Of a stretch of DNA of 64,000 nucleotides, positions 1 through 13,036 are shown one piece after another. Both the position numbers and the translations under genes were made by a program. This stretch comes from Mytilus galloprovincialis (lineage: Eukaryota; Mollusca; Bivalvia; Mytilida; Mytilidae): positions 7,467,112-7,531,111 of the forward strand of contig NC_134842.1 of assembly GCF_965363235.1 (NCBI RefSeq), read 5' to 3'. Within the stretch, counting starts at the first letter, position 1; every line of letters starts with the position of its first letter. The notes under the pieces are model-generated. The model ran no database searches. It was not told where the DNA came from and saw only the letters and a program-made list of their open reading frames with translations.

Positions 1-982
1 CAGAGCATCAACAACGGATGGGTCATCGATGAATCACGGAAAAGAATAACTTTTGTTGCAAATCGAACCTTTTCAAATTTGTTTATTCGTCCATGCTTTA
101 TCCATATATATATATATATATATATATCAGGTATTTCACATTCAATCTTTTATGGTAAAATTCTTTACAAAGCACAAAAATGTTAGTATTCACCTCAAAA
201 GCTTACAAAACCTTTAAACAGACTTAATAAGAAGGGATATAGTTACGATACTGTTGTCAGGTCATTAAAGATTGCATATTTTGGCTTTAATATTGATGCA
301 CTTATAGGGTCTTTGCATCGGAACTAAAGACATTTATTAAAACAAAAAACAGTTGTTGGCATGACAAGGGTTGTGTTCTTCTCATATATTTTATGATAGT
401 ACGATACTAAACCCCTAACGGGAGGGATTGTGCCTGATATTCATATGATGAAGACATAATCTTTCAATCAGATTAATTGAGGTCTGGAGCTGGCATGTCA
501 CTTAACTACTAGTAGTCTGTTGTTATTTATGTATTATTGTCATTTTATTTATTTTCTTATGTTACATCTTCTGACATCGGACTCGGACTTCTCTTGAACT
601 GAATTTTAATGTGCGTATTGTTATGCGTTTACTTTTCTACATTGGCTAGAGGTATAGGGGAAGGGTTGAGATCTCATAAACATGTTTAACCCCGACGCAA
701 TTTTGCGCCTGTCCCAAGTCAGGAGCCTCTGGCCTTTGTTAGTCTTGTATGATTTTTAATTTTAGTTTCTTGTGTATAATTCGGAGTTTAGTATGACGTC
801 CATTATCACTGTACTAGTATACATATTTTAAGGGGACAGCTGAAGGACCCCTACGGGTGCGGGAGTTTCTCGCTACATTAAAGACCCATTGGTGGCCTTC
901 GGTTGTTGTGTGCTCTATGGTTGGGTTGTTGTCGCTTTGACACATTCGCCATTTCCTTTCTCAATTTTATATATATATATAT
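1..982 (+). mobile_element. Penelope-like element, family B, 3' part
   Basis: The stretch from about 130 matches the end of the better preserved element at 33.5-35.7 kb almost base for base: first the last codons of its reverse transcriptase ORF, ending near 325, then a non-coding tail of about 640 bases that includes 'catgtttaacccc' and 'cccaagtcaggagcc'. Both copies stop at the same place, after 'tctcaatttta'. Here the copy is 5'-truncated and sits between two (TA)n runs, at about 105-128 and 968-981, which suggests insertion into a microsatellite. Bases 1-104 show nothing I recognise. The family call rests on the 33.5-kb copy. Confidence 0.7.
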
Positions 983-1326
983 CAGTCTAAAGATTTGCAC
1001 AACGGTACTGATATAAGATGTTATAATACGAAAATGTTGTTATTAAATCGTGTTGACTTATATTTCGGCTCAACAAATGGCCTTCTTCAAGTGTCACAAG
1101 TTTTAACTATATTGATACATAATTATCAACAAATGGCCTTCTTCAAGTGTCACAAGTTTTAACTATATTGATACATAATAATAATTATGTATCAATATAG
1201 TTAAAACTTGTGACACTTGAAGAAGGCCATTTGTTGAGCCGAAATATTTGTCACAAGTTTTAACAACATTTTCGTATTATAACATCTTATATCAGTACCG
1301 TTGTGCAAATCTTTAGACTGATATAA
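983..1326. repeat. Large imperfect inverted repeat beside the PLE
   Basis: Bases 983-1042 are the reverse complement of 1264-1324, and 1064-1128 of about 1185-1250, folding around a centre near 1183. On the left arm a block of about 53 bases beginning 'tcaacaaatggcc' occurs twice in tandem (about 1074 and 1129). PLEs are known to carry inverted or tandem terminal repeats (pseudo-LTRs), and this structure directly follows a PLE tail, so it is probably such a terminus. That link is inference. Confidence 0.65.
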
Positions 1327-2343
1327 TTGTTTCCTTATCTGCATAGTATCGCCTATTTTAGACGATCCGGTACATAGTAAATTTGCATATATATAATAAT
1401 AATGTCCACTTACACGTGTGTCTCCCATTTCAAAACATAATTATCAAATACTTTTTGTTAAATTTTATCAAATATTTTTTTCAATTTCTATTTTAAAGGT
1501 CAAATAGAGATCAACGTTTTTATTTACTGGAGTAGTTTAAGTATTGCGCTGTTTATATATACCCTCGTGCTGAGAATAAACGTCCACCAGCAGTGGTAAC
1601 GTCCAAGATTGCAAAAATTCATCAAAGTAAACAAGCTTACAGTGTAGTAATATAGCCTCAAACAATTCAAAAAGTAAAAAATATTGTTTAAGAATGATCG
1701 ACCATTCTACTAAGCCGATCGGAATTTGTTGTTTTTACAAAACAAAATAGTTTGTGTGAGATCTTAAATTTTACGAAAATTGCAATTATTATTATATCAA
1801 TTTATAAATTATTTCTATTTACCATCATTTTCTTTCTTTCTTTTGACGGTGTCATCCTTTTGTAGAAGTTAAGCGTTCTGTGTGAGGTTTGACCAAGTCA
1901 TCTACAACCCAGCAGTGTATATCAATTAAGAATATAATATGTTTAAAACAAACATAACAAAAAACCTTTACAAATAATATATCTGATACGTGTGTTCAAT
2001 TATAGAAAAATATCTATGGATTTTAAAAATCATTATCATAAATAATACAGAGTTGATTTGTATCGCGGGGAGTACGTAAATAGTACATTGAACCCATTCA
2101 ATTCAAAGTTGGCATTAATTTTCGTATCAAGTGTTGGATATTTGTTTTAGATTAATTTCTGCCTCGGCGGAATAAATGTTATATTTATTGTTAAAATACA
2201 ATAGTTTACCTATCAATATGTTGTTACCCTGTTGGTTAATTTAGAGCTTTAAATCTTAAGGATAGAAACAGCTTTTGTTAAACGTTCATGTGCATTGAAA
2301 GAAATGACACTGAGCACGGAAAAAATAATGATACAAATTGAAG
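1327..2343. other. AT-rich intergenic DNA, no gene seen
   Basis: No reading frame, splice-framed exon, RNA gene or clear repeat was found here. 'tagtatcgcctattttagacgatcc' near 1345 may continue the neighbouring element. Confidence 0.5.
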
Positions 2344-2460
2344 GTCAACACGGATGAAAAAGGGATGTGGTGTGATGGAAAATGAGACAACTATCCATCA
2401 CAGTCCAAATGATGTGGTGTAATTGGCAATAAGACAACTATCAACCACAGTTCAAATAAG
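2344..2460 (+). repeat. Tandemly duplicated fragment of mussel repeat R2
   Basis: The phrase 'gatgtggtgtgatgg...gagacaactatcca' occurs twice, about 55 bases apart. It matches the start of the longer R2 copies at 32.0 kb (plus), 51.4 kb (minus) and 61.6 kb (plus). Confidence 0.6.
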
Positions 2461-2549
2461 GATGTTTGCTCTGAGAAATACGCAAGATCGTGTCATCCTG
2501 TAATGTTTTGATCAGACCATGCTATTGAAAAACTACCTACAAGTCAGCC

Positions 2550-2880
2550 ATTATGCAATCATTGGCAAGAGAATGGGACTATATACAAGATATGCACAAT
2601 ATTTGTAAAGTAGAAAAACAACATCTCAAGTTTAACAAAACAATATAACATTAATGAAGACTGCGCGTAGTACTGAAAGAAAGCTCTAGTTATTTCTGTG
2701 AAATGAGTCAAAAGTATATCAACAAAAATACCCGACTCCGAAGAAAATTCAGGAATATGAAAGTTGTTATTCATTCGTTTGATGTGTTTGAGCTTTTGGT
2801 TTTGCCATTTGATTACTAGCCTTCCATTTTGAATTTTCTTCGGAGTCGGGTATTTTTGTTGATATACTTTTGTATGTAAC
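2550..2880. repeat. Foldback repeat (R4-like) with 43-bp inverted arms
   Basis: Bases 2709-2751 are the exact reverse complement of 2830-2872 as far as I can read ('caaaagtatatcaac...' against '...gttgatatacttttg'), with a 78-base spacer. The spacer holds 'tattcattcgtttgatgtg', a phrase shared with the R4 copies at 12.2, 46.0 and 46.6 kb. Confidence 0.7.
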
Positions 2881-5020
2881 GAGGGATGATAGGGATTTTA
2901 ACACGATCGAGTTGGGTTCGCAATAGATCGCTAACATGAACTAAGTTTTGTCAGAAGAAGAATGCATAACATTCTGATTGTTGCTTTGTCAGAAAACTTT
3001 AGATATCAGTTTGAAAATGCCATAGAGGCTTCAACACCAGATTTTCAATAAATGTTCAACACAGAATTGTTTTCCATCCTGAAAATATGTGATATTTGCC
3101 ACTGAACTTCAACCAACAAACACTGAATCATATACATACATCTGAATATTATTATCTAGAGGTCAATTTTGAGCTTCGTAAATATATGTGCTTTGTTCAT
3201 TGTTGAATCGCACCGTGACCTTCAGTTTTTGCAATGACACCACATCTTCTTCTTTTTTAAATATCTAACAATGCTATATATACTCCATTGATCATGGCAA
3301 TTTTTGAAATAAACAGCAATATTTTTCAGAAGTTATACCACTTTTGGATAACTCTAAGGTATCAAATTAAGTTTATAGCCTACATTCTTTTTTTTCTTCT
3401 AAAAATATAAAATTACTTTAAAATGTTTATTTCTTATATCGGTTGAATGAATTATTTTTATTTGATTTCATTGTAGTAAATAGGACTATTCAACCAATCA
3501 TTTCATATTGACGATGCAATGATAAGACCCATTTGATTAAATTATCCTACACCGTGAAGGGTAAATAGATTTTAACAAGGTTTATCAGATGTATTCAAAA
3601 TTAAATTGGAAATTTTAAACCATTGAAATATATATAAATAGATGTGTATGTACGCATTACTGTAATTTTATCAACGGATATTCATTTTTCAAACGTATAG
3701 GTATATATACACAATTATAAATGTCATTGAAATGTTTTATTTTACAACTTATTCCAAGAAAGCTGTAGATTTTTTGTAAAAGTTTACGTACGACGACAGA
3801 CGACGGACGACGATAACAGACTCACTTGACGCTCTGGGCCAAACGAAATAAAAATTCGTGAATAAATTAGAAAGATGGTTTTATTTATTATACACCGACG
3901 AATTTCCTGACTTGGGACAGACCCATTAACACGAAATCCAGTAAGCGGTATAAGAACCAACTCACCCCCTTTTCAATCTAGACAAGTAAAATAATCTCAC
4001 ACATTTTGTTAAAAAGGAGATAATTTCTTAGACATGTTCAAATGTATTAAGACAAATACGACATTTAGATAAAATTTGGCGACTCGATTCATTGCTTATC
4101 ACTGATTTTTAAACATAATCAAATATTAATAGGCTCCAACTAACCATAGTTTATCCAGTGTGCATTTAAAGGATACATTTGTGTATGTAGCAGATCGCCC
4201 GATAGTAAACGTTACCAAACAAAATGAAGATAATAAAATTAAATCTTTCATATTTTTGTATGGCCACGATCAGGTACAAAGGGAGGTAATTATATTATGG
4301 AAGACCAGGGCAGTGTAAGTATTGTAATGATATAATAGAAGAAAACTGTATACATGGAGGGCGTGGTTTAATGTATAGAATACCCTTTTTTATAACAATT
4401 ATCGAGTTCCCGTTTAAATCATTAATGATGCTTTTATATATTTGATATTACATCAAGACGACACTCTGTTTGTTTCAGTACAAGGAGACGAAGTATAGAC
4501 AATTTTCCTTTGTCTACATTTAAACATGCTTAAGTTTGTTTTTGTACTAGGTCGTATAGGAGTACTACCGAAAAGTTTACAATTATTGTTGCGCGCTTGC
4601 TTGCTTATAATCGTCCTTGAATATAACAAACGTAGTAGCAATCCTTTTCATAATTTGATTTGTTGACCATAGACTACCTGATTGAAGTTTGTTTAATGTC
4701 CAGTAACAAATATTTGATGCACATTCAGGACAAAAACAAATAAACATTAAATCTAGTGGATATGCTCTGTATAGTGCGTTGACAGTGATGAAGGGAAAAG
4801 AAAAGGAAAAACAGACTTCCACTTGGAAGAAGATATTAGGATCGATAGAAGAAGTTTGCCTTGCGACAGAAACTCGACCACTCCAAAAAAGACTTGTTGC
4901 ATCATTTCTTTAACGTTACGTTTAGAGATCATGACACTTTCCTGTCTTCGGATTTAAACTTCTTAACCGATTTAGTGTGTATGCGTATTTATACATCAAG
5001 CAGAGCCAACAGACTGAATA
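2881..5020. other. Intergenic DNA, no gene seen
   Basis: No supported exon. At 3780-3842 there is a short fragment with repeated 'gacgacagacgacgg' followed by 'actcacttgacgctctgggcca', a phrase I recognise from dispersed molluscan repeats. The minus-strand frames at 4453-4822 match no family and show no exon signals. Confidence 0.5.
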
Positions 5021-5026
5021 TTACTG

Positions 5027-5895
5027 CACGTGTTCTGTCTCTGTCTTTATCGATCGACACGTGTTCTGTCTCTGTCTTTATCCAGTTCGATCGACACGTG
5101 TTCTGTCTCTGTTTTTATCCAGTTCGATCGACACGTGTTCTGTCTCTGTCTTTATCCAGTTCGATCGAGACGTGTTCTGTCTCTGTCTTTATCCAGTTCG
5201 ATCGACACGTGTTCTGTCCGTGTCTTTATCCAGTTCGATCGACACGTGTTCTGTCTCTGTCTTTATCCAGTTCGATCGACACGTGTTCTGTCTCTGTCTT
5301 TATCCAGTCCGATCGACACGTGTTCTGTCTCTGTCTTTATCCAGTTCGATCGACACGTGTTCTGTCTCTGTCTTTATCCAGTTCGATCGACACGTGTTCT
5401 GTCCGTGTCTTTATCCAGTTCGATCGACACGTGTTCTGTCTCTGTTTTTATCCAGTTCGATCGACACGTGTTCTGTCTCTGTCTTTATCCAGTTCGATCG
5501 ACACGTGTTCTGACTCTGTCTTTATCTAGTTCGATCGACACGTGTTCTGTCTCTGTCTTTATCCAGTTCGATCGACACGTGTTCTGTCTCAATCTCTATC
5601 TAGTTCGATCGACACGTGTTCTGTCTCTCTTTATCTAGTTCGATCGACACGTGTTCTGTCTCTGTCTTTATCTAGTTCGATCGACACGTATTCTGTCTCT
5701 GTCTTTATCCAGTTCGATCGACACGTGTTCTGTCTCTGTCTTTATCCAGTTCGATCGACACGTGTTCTGTCTCTGTCTTTATCTAGTTCGATCGACACGT
5801 GTTCTGTCTCTGTCTTTATCCAGTTTTCTCAACACGTGTTCTGTCTATGTCTTTTTACAGTTTGCTCGACACGTGTTCTGTCTCCGTTCGCTCGA
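5027..5895. repeat. 37-bp minisatellite with an E-box in every unit
   Basis: About 24 head-to-tail units of 'gatcgacacgtgttctgtct' followed by 'ctgtctttatccagttc', 37 bases each, very similar to one another and decaying at the right edge. Because 37 is not a multiple of 3 and the unit has no stop in any plus frame, all three plus frames look open. These are not genes. Nearly every unit contains CACGTG (variants GACGTG near 5168 and CACGTA near 5685), the core site of Myc/Max/USF-type bHLH factors. Whether anything binds is unknown. Confidence 0.95.
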
Positions 5896-5932
5896 CATCA
5901 AAAGCTAGAGTGGTCATTTATACTGCCATAAC

Positions 5933-7560
5933 ATCCAAGATCAACTCTGCCAGCAGTAGTTTGAATTCATATTATTACCGACCACGGACTGAGAGTCCAC
6001 CCTAGAGGTACCTTATGTGATCTAATATGTGGTAGGACTAAATATTCACGAGTCTCACATAAGTTACTTATTTAGGAATGTGACAACTTAGCTAATTCAA
6101 TGCTGCGTGACCTCAAGATGTTTTAAAAATATAAATGGTGTCCTGCTTCATATGTACACTGCATCTCAAATTTAATAATAACTATACCATCTCAGAGATA
6201 TATCTTTTCCTTTTAATAATTAGACAGTAGGAATTTGAATCTATTGCACACTTAACGCATTTTTATAATTTTAAGTTTCATTTTCAGGCTCAAAGGCTAA
6301 GTAGAAATGCATCAAAACTACAAATTATCCTTAGCTTATCAAGCAACATGATACCTAATAATTTTAAAACAGTAATTTCGTGTGTTTTATATCCAAAATT
6401 CCATTACCAATTTAAACAGTTTTGAACATTTTATGCATAATCTTTTTTTAATAAACAGATTTTGTTATTTCTAAAATCAATGAGAGTTGGTATATTCTGT
6501 AATAAACCATCGACATTTCATCAATACTTGTTATGTTAATAAGAGAAATAAACTATCATGACATTTAACGGATTGGAGAACAAAGAAATGAGACCCAACT
6601 AACCTTCATTTTATTAATTAAAACCTAAAACATAAATGGCTCTTTCCTCAAGGAGTAATAAATAATGCATGCTCTTATTGTCGTTTTCATATTAGTAATT
6701 TAGCTTAACTTGAAAACTCCGATGCAGCTTAAGCCGGCATGACGTTGTCCATTGTGAACATTTGGAGCTATCAATTTCTTTTTCTTTGCATCGATGACTT
6801 TTGATTCTGAAAAGTTGTCAAGAAATATTTCTCCATTTTAAAGCAAAAATGACACAGGACAATGTATCACAATATCACAACCCACTACTACAGGTAGGAG
6901 TTAACATTGGAAACAGGGGATGCATTTTTTTCTGTGTAATTGTGTTTTTTTGTGCTTGGCCAGGGGGGGGGGGTAGTTCATTTTAAATTGAGGGAAATAA
7001 TATTATGTTATTTTTTAGTTGGAAATCAATACGTTGAGAATCACAGGACTTATATAATTTTACAACCTAGAAATAGTTAATAACTTTACTGTGGTAAAGA
7101 AATCGTGAATGATGCGCTTTTGTAAGGCAATGCTATAATAAACACAATCATATAGAAATAATTTTAAAAGATGTCTATAAAAAAAACTTTTTTTGTTTTA
7201 GTTGATTATTAAAACAGTCTTTCGCATATCTTCAACGACAATTTTGGTCTCTTACGTTATATTGAAATATTCGCTGAAAATGTAAAAGTAGAAATGAAAA
7301 TAGTTTGAAATATGATTTATTTTTGCCTGTTTTAAGTTACCAGGATAGTCGATTGATCTGAAACTTAACAGACTGCGTCATATTCCCAATTGTGAAATTT
7401 TGTTTTTTTATGACAATTGATGCTTGCATAGACTCCTCTATATACTCTTACCTTGTCGACACTTGTGGCAATCCCTCAATTTTTAACTTGGTTTGTATAT
7501 TCAAAATAGATATATACGAGATTCGATATATGTAAAATAATTTGCATCTAACTACTGGAT
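5933..7560. other. AT-rich intergenic DNA, no gene seen
   Basis: No exon, RNA gene or clear repeat found. A run of G at about 6963-6973 and long A/T runs are the only marked features. Confidence 0.5.
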
Positions 7561-7567
7561 TAGACAA

Positions 7568-10135
7568 TTGGGAACTGCGACATCATATGGTTGCAATGAC
7601 AAAATTGATGGTATAGGTATTCTATTTAGTCGTTCGTGTAGCTCGGTGAATGTGATGAATATTTTCAACTCTACTCCTCGACGTAGACGCAGTCATGGTC
7701 ATCGTCATTATACATCACCTACTCTGCATGGTGTCTGTTTAAATGACTTGCTGCCATTTATACAAAAGCCTTAAGGTATTCATCACATCCACACGAAATT
7801 ACACCTTTCAAAATTTCATTCTCTGTTCAATTTATATTTGGAAACCACTGTTACAAACCCTCATTCAAACCAATACAAAATTACAGCTATAATTTCAGAT
7901 ATTGCAGGTCACACACTTTTTAAACCAGTCCGCATGGGAAAAGATCTTTTCTTTATCTTTCCTTTGCCAACAAAGGTCTCGATGGCGTCAACTTCGGCAA
8001 TATCCTTCATTATAAATTAGTACTATCGAAAATATCTCCTTATCTGTACCAATCATTTCTTATACCTCTACCAAACCTATTGCAACTAAAATTTTCAGTT
8101 ACAAACACGTTTTGCAGGATCTCAATATTGACGACTTCAAGTCTAAACCTCCTAATTGCACTTGTGCTTGTTCCCAATTCACATATAAACCGGCTGGCCA
8201 CGTTATTACCGGTGACCTCAACATTGTCAATAACAATTTCCTGCGAAATGTTTAATCGAAAAGTCCGACATATCGTGAGCCTAATTGTCCATCAATTGGA
8301 AATACAGCTTCAAAATTTTGATGGATTCAGTCGAGGATTATGCCAGGCAATTGGCTAAGCGCGAGAAGGAAGACGTAAACACTTTTCCGAATGGATTAAA
8401 GCAGTGAGGTCGTTGATACAAATCACAATTCAGAAACTGAATGGGGCTATCAATGCCCATGCTACGTCAATCTTTAAAGACCCAAAAAGTTGCAAAACAC
8501 TTATCCTACCTCCATGACAAATATGTTGTTGTCCCCGCAGATAAAGCCCCACACAACATTGTTTTTGTGTGTAAAACTCATTACATTAACTGTTTGATAA
8601 ACGAATTAGGTATTGACAATTCACTAGGAAACTCAAAATATACCCTCACGACACTTACCAAACAGGAAATCCTAGATAATCATAGGTCTGTTCTATGTTC
8701 CTTTGGAATTTCAACCAAAGATGAAGAACTTAATCTTCCATCACTGTATTAGATACGTAAACTACATACGTGTCCATACAAACAACGGTATATTGTTGGG
8801 TCTTCCAAGTGCTCCACGAGACCTCTTTCTAAATTATTAACATTTATTTTATTAGCAATCAAAGACGGGCTTCAAAGTTATTGTGAAACTGCCTATTCTA
8901 GGATGTGGCGTGAATCAGATTTGGATACTTAAAAATTCCAAAGAACTTTTAGAGTACATATAATCTAACTCTGTTTCATCTTGCAATAGTGTTAAAATTT
9001 GACTTTTCTGCACTTTACACAAGTATTCAACATTCCAAACCAAAAGACAAATTGAAAGAGTTGGTATTGCTTTGTTTATTAAAAAAGAATGGCCAACGTA
9101 GATACAAGTATCTTGTCTTAGGGAGGGATAAATCCTACTTTGTAAAGTATCACTCTGATTTAAACAAAAAATTCTCTGAAACTGACATTATCAAGATGCT
9201 TGATTGCTTGATTGACAACATATTTGTTACGTTCGGAGGACGTGTTTTTCAACAGACTCAGAATTCCAATGGGAACCAAGTGTGCCCCTCTTCTGGCGGA
9301 CTTGTTTCTTTATTATTATGAGGCTGACTTCATACAGGAACTTCTTAGGAAGGAAGATAAAAAGTTAGCAATATCCTTTAACTCTACTTTCCGCTCTATA
9401 GGTATTTTCTTTCACTAAATAATTCAAAATTTGGTGACTATGTTGAACGCATCTATCCCATCGAACTAGAGATAAAGGATACAATAGATACAGTTAAGTC
9501 GGCCTCATATCTTGACTTAGATCTAGCAATTGACAATTCAATGAGGATTGGTTGAAAAAAAAAAACTTTACGACAAAAGTGATGATTTCAGCTTTCCAAT
9601 TGTGAACTTTCAATTTTTAAGTAGCAACATTCCAGCAGCACCTGCATACGGGGTATATATATCTCCCAATTGATATGATATTCCCATGCTTGCATTTCCT
9701 ATTATGATTTTCTTGAAAGAAGGTTGTTGCTCACAAGGAAGCTGAAATCATCCCTTCGTAAATTTTGCCGACGCCATCACGAGTTGGTTCACCGTTATAG
9801 AATAACCGTTTCTCAAATGATATCGAATATGTTCTTTACGTCGTAACTGCAATCCCCGTCCCTTTGTTGAATGTGACCTACCGAATTAGACTATTTACCA
9901 GATTTGTTATAACATGAACAACACGACGGGTGCCACACATGTGGAGCAGGATCTGCTTACCCTTCCACAGCACCTGAGATCACCCCCAGTTTTTGGTAGG
10001 GTTCGTGTTACTTATTCTTTAGTTTTCTTTGTTGTGTCATGTGTACTATTGTTTGTCTGTTTTTATTTTTCATTTTTAGCCATGGTGTTGTCAGTTGATT
10101 TTCGATTTATGAGTTAGACAGTCTCTCTGGTATCT
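7568..10135 (+). mobile_element. Penelope-like element, family A, degenerate
   Basis: Conceptual fragments in several frames give recognisable pieces of a PLE reverse transcriptase in the right order: an N-terminal RRRRSHGHRHYTSPTLHGV stretch (about 7675), VVVPADKAPHNIVFV (about 8525), FDFSALYTSI (about 9003), the IPMGTKCAPLLADLF region (about 9265) and YDKSDDFSFPIVNF (about 9570). A family-specific tail follows with 'cacgacgggtgcca' and 'cctgagatcaccccc', ending near 10135. The element is broken in many places. It ends only about 130 bases before the acceptor of the KCTD exon, so it lies in that gene's intron or 5' region. Confidence 0.85.
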
Positions 10136-10265
10136 TTCGTCCCTCTTTTTAATAAGTGCAATAAATTTACTACAGCTGACATGTAATTCACATGCTGCAC
10201 AATTGCATTCGAAAAAAAACTTTCTTACATAAAAAAAGATGTTAATCTGTCTTTTCTTATTACAG

Positions 10266-10991
10266 TTTCCACACATTATAAACTTAAATGTTGGAGGATT
10301 TATATTCACAACGAGACTGGCAACTATAAGGAAATATCCAGACACTATGCTTGGAGCCATGTTTAGTGGACGATACCCTATTCAGAAGGATAAAGATGGC
10401 AATTATTTCATAGACCGCGATGGAACATATTTCCGTCATCTTCTAAATTTCCTTCGTGATGAACGCTGTTTACCACCCACTGACGTTGCACCGGAAGTGA
10501 TGAAAGAAGCCATGTTTTTTGGGATCGGTCAGCTGGAAAAACGAATGAAACTTTACAAATGTTTGTTTGCCGATTTTGTTATCTGGGAATCAGTAAGAAG
10601 AAACATAGAAGACTATTATAAAATAAAGGAACATATGATAGCAATAGCATGCCAAGTCCATCTGGAAAAGGGGAAAATTCCACCTGGATTAGTTCTAATG
10701 GAAATAGTTATCGAAGAAGACGTGACGTTTCAGGACTATGAACGCCAGTACAAGAGAACGGAACAGCGTAACCAATTAATTCATAAACACTTTGTAACAG
10801 TTCGCGCAAAAACATACGAGCATGCGTTAAATGTGCGTAGCTGTTTCCACCATGACTTATCTAAAGATGGATATAAGTTCGTTATAACTTCGCTCCATCC
10901 GTCCTATCTAGATCCAGACACTGAACAATACACACATCGTCCATTGATGATATTTAATGTTATGAACCTTTTATTCAAGTTTGAATGGTAA
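10266..10991 (+). CDS. KCTD7/14-like BTB (T1) domain protein, last exon
   Basis: The exon opens after a good acceptor (pyrimidine-rich tract ending 'ttattacag' at 10265) in phase 0 and runs 241 codons to a stop. The 5' exon(s) are not visible in the window. Residues about 1-75 are a T1-type BTB domain: NLNVGGFIFTTRLATI, then DTMLGAMFSGRYPI, then FIDRDGTYFRHLLNFLRD. This pattern, and the ending RPL...FKFEW, recall KCTD7 and KCTD14, which are cytosolic proteins; KCTD7 works with Cullin-3 ubiquitin ligases and in neuronal excitability. The C-terminal part has few charged repeats and no transmembrane segment. An ATG lies upstream at 10239 but it falls in the pyrimidine tract, so a spliced start is more likely. 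The family call is firm; the exact KCTD orthologue is not. Confidence 0.85.
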   Translation, partial: FPHIINLNVGGFIFTTRLATIRKYPDTMLGAMFSGRYPIQKDKDGNYFIDRDGTYFRHLLNFLRDERCLPPTDVAPEVMKEAMFFGIGQLEKRMKLYKCLFADFVIWESVRRNIEDYYKIKEHMIAIACQVHLEKGKIPPGLVLMEIVIEEDVTFQDYERQYKRTEQRNQLIHKHFVTVRAKTYEHALNVRSCFHHDLSKDGYKFVITSLHPSYLDPDTEQYTHRPLMIFNVMNLLFKFEW

Positions 10992-13036
10992 TTTTTGTTT
11001 TTGTCAAACAGTTTTATATTGTTATCAATGTTTAACTGTGTTTTGCCTGTGATCTTAGTGTGTACATAATGTAGCATCAATCACACAGTATTGTCATTTG
11101 TCACGTCTCTGTGTTTTTGTCGAAAGTTGAAAAGTTGTGGATAAATCAACATGTCACATAATTATGCTAATCTACATGTGTAAAATAACAGAAAGTAGTA
11201 TGTTTTGAAACATTATCAACAACATACAGAAAACAATATACTCTCTTAACATGGATTTATAACATAAATATAAGTACAAAAGAATTTTTTTAACCTCATT
11301 ACAGAATAAGATTTCATTATTTGCATATTTGAGAATCTCTAAACAAATTAAGTTTCCGATCCTGTGCTATTCTTGGTTTTCCTTTTCATGATATATTACA
11401 CATATCTATTATGTTATCTTTATAATATATATATATATCCTCATCATACTGTACAATATATTAGTTTGGATTGAAGTTGTTTTTGTTTTGTGGAAATCAA
11501 TGTGTTCATTCATCTAATTGCACTTTGAATTCCCATTTGAACGTTCAGAAATCATCAGGTCCCTAATGGCAACATTTACTTTTTTTTGGTATTTGATCTG
11601 GATTTGGGGTTTCTGCAGCGAAAACATGATCGCTGTGTTATTTATTAACCTACTTTTGTGATTGATTGAATGTTCGTGATCCGTTCTCCGTTTTTATAGT
11701 TTTTATTGTAAGTAAAGAGAAATAACATGAATCATGACCGTACATTGCCCTCTATAGGTTGTAATAGTTTCTGATTTTGTTTTATTTTGTTTTTGGTTTG
11801 CCGTCTAGTTAATATATACCTCTGGGACCGTATCTCTTTTATACAGTTTAATTTTGTTTGGCAATTGTTTCTCTTTTCGTCTTTTGTTTTGGTTGTCTGG
11901 TCTTCGTCAAATGACAATCGAAATGTATCTAGATATTTTATAATGTTTTATGATAAATAGAGACATATTGCATGTTCAATCTGTAATATTGCTCACTGTA
12001 CGCAAATTTATAGCAAGTCGTTTTAATATTCATTCCAACTTCAAAATATCTAATAAATTTTAAAAGATATCTTATAAAGTTTATAAAATATGTCATATAC
12101 TAATCTTTATATTAAAATATCTTTGAAATGTTAGAAAAAAGTAAAATCACAAAAATACTGAACTCCGAGGAAAATCCAATAATGAAAGTCCCTAACCAAA
12201 TGGCAAATCAAATAATAAAACACATCAAACGAATGGTTAACAACTGTCATATTCCTGACTTGGTACAGGCATTTTCAAATGTAGAAAATGGTGGATTAAA
12301 CATGGTTTTATGGCGCTAAACCTCTCACATGTATGACAGTCGCATCAAATTCCGTTACATTTACAACGATGAGTGAACAAAACAGACATAATACCTTTAT
12401 ATATCATTTGAGATATATTGAAGTTAAAATTAATAGTAAACCAGTTGTCATACATGTACAATTACTTTAATTTTACATCTGACTTTAATATGGTAGTTTG
12501 ACATGAACGGAAGACGATTAAGGTAGCTGATACATAGCAGCCTTGAAGAAAAGAAATAAACAAAAACTAAACAGTAATAACAAAAAATATCGTTCTTAAT
12601 AAATTAACAAACGAATCTGCATAAAAATTACTTCGAATATATTTAAATTAAAAAGTGTTATTAGTAATAGAAAAAGTTCGTCATTAATAGCTACTTTTAA
12701 TAATAATCTCATTTATAACAAAACTCTAGTCACACGAACCAAGGGACATTAAAATTTCATGTATTTTGCACAACAGTTGTTAATTAATTATTCAAAAAAT
12801 TAAACAAATGATAAATATCTTAAATGGGCGCGGGTGAACTAAATGTCCCATAATTTATAATTTTTTTAACTTGTACATGACAAGATAGTTACACTTAAAC
12901 AAAACCATTGAAATTTTAACAATTTTTGAAGAAGTGCTTATTTGTGAATTATGTAAATTGAACGATTTGACATGGATAACTGTTTGAAACATTTTATATA
13001 TTATTTCATGTTGTCTTGTTAACTATAGGAGTGAAA
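10992..13036. other. 3' flank of the KCTD gene and intergenic DNA
   Basis: No further exon found. The KCTD 3' UTR probably lies at the left edge, but I could not choose a poly(A) site with confidence. The region also contains the R4 repeat copy listed separately. Confidence 0.45.
12128..12345 (+). repeat. R4 interspersed repeat copy
   Basis: Contains 'aaatactgaactccgaggaa', 'caaacgaatggttaacaactgtcat' and 'gacttggtacaggcatttt'. The same phrases recur, in this or the reverse direction, at 18.1, 46.0, 46.6, 47.7, 49.7 and 62.0 kb. I know the family as common in mussel genomes. The short frame inside it is not a gene. Confidence 0.7.

Noticed and set aside
4861-6005. Several overlapping plus-strand frames of 68-222 codons
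   Set aside because: They are the same 37-bp minisatellite read in three frames; the repetitive peptides are a by-product of a unit without stops.
9914-10117. Small membrane-protein-like frame before the KCTD exon
   Set aside because: Its sequence is the PLE family-A tail, repeated at 46.3 and 62.9 kb; it is not an upstream exon of KCTD.
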